This document shows positions 62,064 to 64,000 of a stretch of DNA of 64,000 bases, in pieces (position 1 is the stretch's first letter; the number at the start of each line of letters is the position of its first letter). The translations under genes and the position numbers were made by a program. The notes below the pieces were generated by a model, which was given only the letters and a program-made list of their open reading frames with translations, searched no databases and was not told the DNA's origin. Source of the stretch: Gnetum montanum (Eukaryota > Streptophyta > Gnetopsida > Gnetales > Gnetaceae); assembly GCA_015680685.1 (NCBI GenBank), contig MNCI01011521.1, positions 154,023-218,022 on the forward strand, given 5' to 3'.

Positions 62064-62917
62064 CACAACTGACGAGACCGGCAGGGCAGTAATGACGGGA
62101 GATTATTGATTGCGCCAAGTGCCCAAGCGAAGAACTCTTGTTTTTCCTGGCGTCTCGGTACGAAACGATCCCAAATCAGGGAACCCAAAACCGCAGGAGT
62201 ATGGACATGTTGCAGTTTCTGGAAACAAGATTCCAAACTTTCAAACTTTGAGTTGGAAGCACTGACATAATTAGTCAAAAACATCATGTAGTCCATGCCA
62301 AATGACTTCATTTTTTGAACCAGCTGGGAAAGTGCACGGTACAGTGCTCTTTACTCGAAAATATTCATTAAAAAGACAGTGCACCCTTTTCCTTTAATAC
62401 GAATGCAGGGAGGCGAAACAACTGCCTAGATGCTTTCTTCGGCAAACCGGGATTTGATTGACACAAAAACCAGTGGCAAAACCACTGGAACAATGTATTG
62501 GGTTTCCTTGAAAAAAGTGTCCAATAAAACAATGTGTCCATGGATGGGATTCCAGGTGCATGTTTATACTAAGTATTCATGTACACGAAAATTTCGTTGC
62601 GTTGATTCCTGTCCGTTTAACAGTGCATGGAAATGGAAATGGGAATTCGGCTGTCATATGATTTTCTGGATGTTGAGTTATTGGGTCATCGAATTTTTTT
62701 AATGTATTAGGTTTATTCACCTTTCGGTTGCAGCTTTTCTAATTGCCAATACCCAACAACCTTTCTACAGAATATTACAGTATCGTCTGGTTGTCCTGCC
62801 ATTATTGTGTAACATATTTTTGAAGGTTTGCTGTTTTGGATAGGATTTGTTTTTGTAGGATTTTGGGACAGTTCATTGGCCGTGTAGAAAAAATAGCACG
62901 GTTGCTCGAGCTCACTT
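62064..62917. other. upstream region of the pyruvate kinase gene
   Basis: No second gene recognised. A 110-codon minus-strand ORF (61979-62311) overlaps the presumed promoter and 5' UTR and has no known domain. Confidence 0.4.
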
Positions 62918-63000
62918 TAACAAAAAAAAACCCACATCTTCTTATCCTTGTACGTATTTAACAAAAAAAAAACCCACATTTTCTTATGTGTACGTATTTT
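62918..63000. repeat. tandem repeat, about 41 bp x 2
   Basis: 'taacaaaaaaaaacccacat' followed by 'cttcttatccttgtacgtat' occurs twice in tandem with small differences. Confidence 0.85.
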
Positions 63001-63607
63001 CCAGCACACCTGTGTAAAATAGTCTTAAGCACAACCTGTGGACATTTGGACAATTTGAAATTTTGGAGAAATTTTAAGTTTAAATAGTCAAGTCAACATT
63101 AAAAAATGAAGCCGATAGGAACTACTTTGCTAATGTTGACGGAAGAGAGATGATCTAGAAGATCCCATTCCTGGGAAAGGCATATTCCTTAAAAATCACT
63201 TCACGCGAATAGTTGATTGTTGATTATTTGATTTTGGCATTATGCTATACTGCCCTATGTTGTAGTATACAGTTCAGAATAATCTGTGTTCTGCCTAAAT
63301 TACAATTATTTTGGGTTTCAACACCCTTTATACTTTTACATAGAATAAATTATAGTTGAAAATATTTAATTAAAGATATGTAGTTCATTGAAAAGATGAT
63401 ATGGTATAATACTTTCATTGTATTTTGAATGTATATAAGAAACAAAGATATAAAATTCTAGGTGAAAATTTATGGGAGTGTTAGAAGCCCAAAAGAATTG
63501 TAATATAATTTACTTAGAACTTTATAACTCAGCATTGCCTACCAATATTGAACCAATAACTTGGAGCTTTACTGCTAGGCTAACACCTAATTGTTATGCA
63601 TCAACAT
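63001..63607. other. AT-rich intergenic sequence
   Basis: I see no gene or repeat. Confidence 0.5.
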
Positions 63608-64000
63608 TGATGAGTCATGAATTTGCTGGCTGTGATATGACTACCGTGATATCACAGTCGTGATATCCTAGTGGTTGTGATATCACAGTCAGGATATCAC
63701 AGCCATGATATCGCATGGGCTACGATATCGTGTACCGTCGCAATATCGCGTACGTGATATCGCGTCCTTCTCGCCGCCAGTTCTATAAATAAGAGACGAC
63801 TCTCCCTCATTTCAAAAAATAGAGAATAGGAGTAGTGAAGCTCTGGCAGTTTGATCCCTCTAGAGATAGATTATTTTCCCAATGTTTGTCCGCAGTGTGG
63901 TGAATGTAATTGTACGGCATCCTTTATTCGAGTGTAACGTAGTTGGACACGCACATGATCGGAAATAAAGATCGAGATTACTTCATCATTGCAGCATTCA
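63608..64000 (+). repeat. start of a family-A LTR, cut by the window end
   Basis: Begins TGATGAGTCATGAATTTGC and has a long GATATC array, TATAAATA at 63784-63791, then 'gtgtggtgaatgtaattgta' and AATAAAGATCG near the end, collinear with the 5' LTR of element 1. No polypurine tract precedes it, so it is a 5' LTR or a solo LTR. Confidence 0.88.
63632..63763. promoter_or_regulatory. GATATC palindrome array in U3, largest copy
   Basis: Seven exact GATATC sites plus GATATG and AATATC variants in about 130 bp, mostly followed by AC or GC and spaced 10-20 bp. The array ends about 20 bp before the TATA box at 63784. Confidence 0.8.

Noticed and set aside
61979-62311. 110-codon minus-strand ORF upstream of pyruvate kinase
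   Set aside because: It overlaps the likely promoter and 5' UTR, has no domain and no sign of selection that I can see.
63632-63763. CRISPR-like array
   Set aside because: The repeated unit is a 6-bp palindrome without uniform spacers, inside a plant LTR.

Overview
The window is eukaryotic nuclear DNA from a seed plant with a large, repeat-rich genome. A gymnosperm is plausible, but the sequence alone does not settle that. The signs are a 16-exon cytosolic pyruvate kinase gene, a coiled-coil-type NBS-LRR resistance gene, and about 40 kb of nested Ty3/gypsy-type LTR retrotransposons primed by tRNA-Asp. It is a draft assembly: there is one 525-base N run (3152-3676) and there are two single N bases (13192 and 24377), and both single Ns sit at junctions between unrelated sequences.

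Layout. 1-1556: unassigned. 1557-9975: element 1, a complete LTR element (+) with target-site duplication (TSD) CCCAT; it carries gag and an accessory ORF but no pol. 9976-12300: AT-rich, with a decayed response-regulator receiver domain (-). 12306-13190: 5' part of a LINE-type ORF1, ending at the N at 13192. 13195-15750: CC-NBS-LRR gene (+) without its 5' end. 15751-18756: AT-rich. 18757-31203: element 3 (-), the only element here with pol; it is broken by a foreign LTR piece and an N near 24.3 kb. 31204-33713: mostly unassigned, with one clear and one possible tRNA-derived SINE. 33714-35436: truncated element 5 (-), bounded by a perfect inverted repeat. 36.1-36.3 kb: pyruvate kinase pseudogene fragment. 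38840-54934: element 4 (+, TSD CACTT), whose 5' LTR holds a solo LTR (TSD ATTAC) and whose interior holds complete element 2 (-, 44411-52933, TSD TGAGC). 56864-61912: intact pyruvate kinase gene (-). 63608 to the end: start of another LTR.

Function. Only the pyruvate kinase gene looks intact: all 16 exons join in phase to a 527-residue protein. The NBS-LRR gene has an open frame from the coiled-coil region to its stop, but its start is lost at the assembly junction and its MHD motif reads MHG. Every retrotransposon ORF examined carries stops or frameshifts.

The most unusual content is in the retrotransposons. Elements 1 and 2 keep gag plus a roughly 930-codon accessory ORF (a plant-transposon-protein-like domain followed by coiled coil) and have no pol, while element 3 has gag, pol and the same accessory ORF. 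LTRs of different families carry arrays of the palindrome GATATC just upstream of the TATA box.
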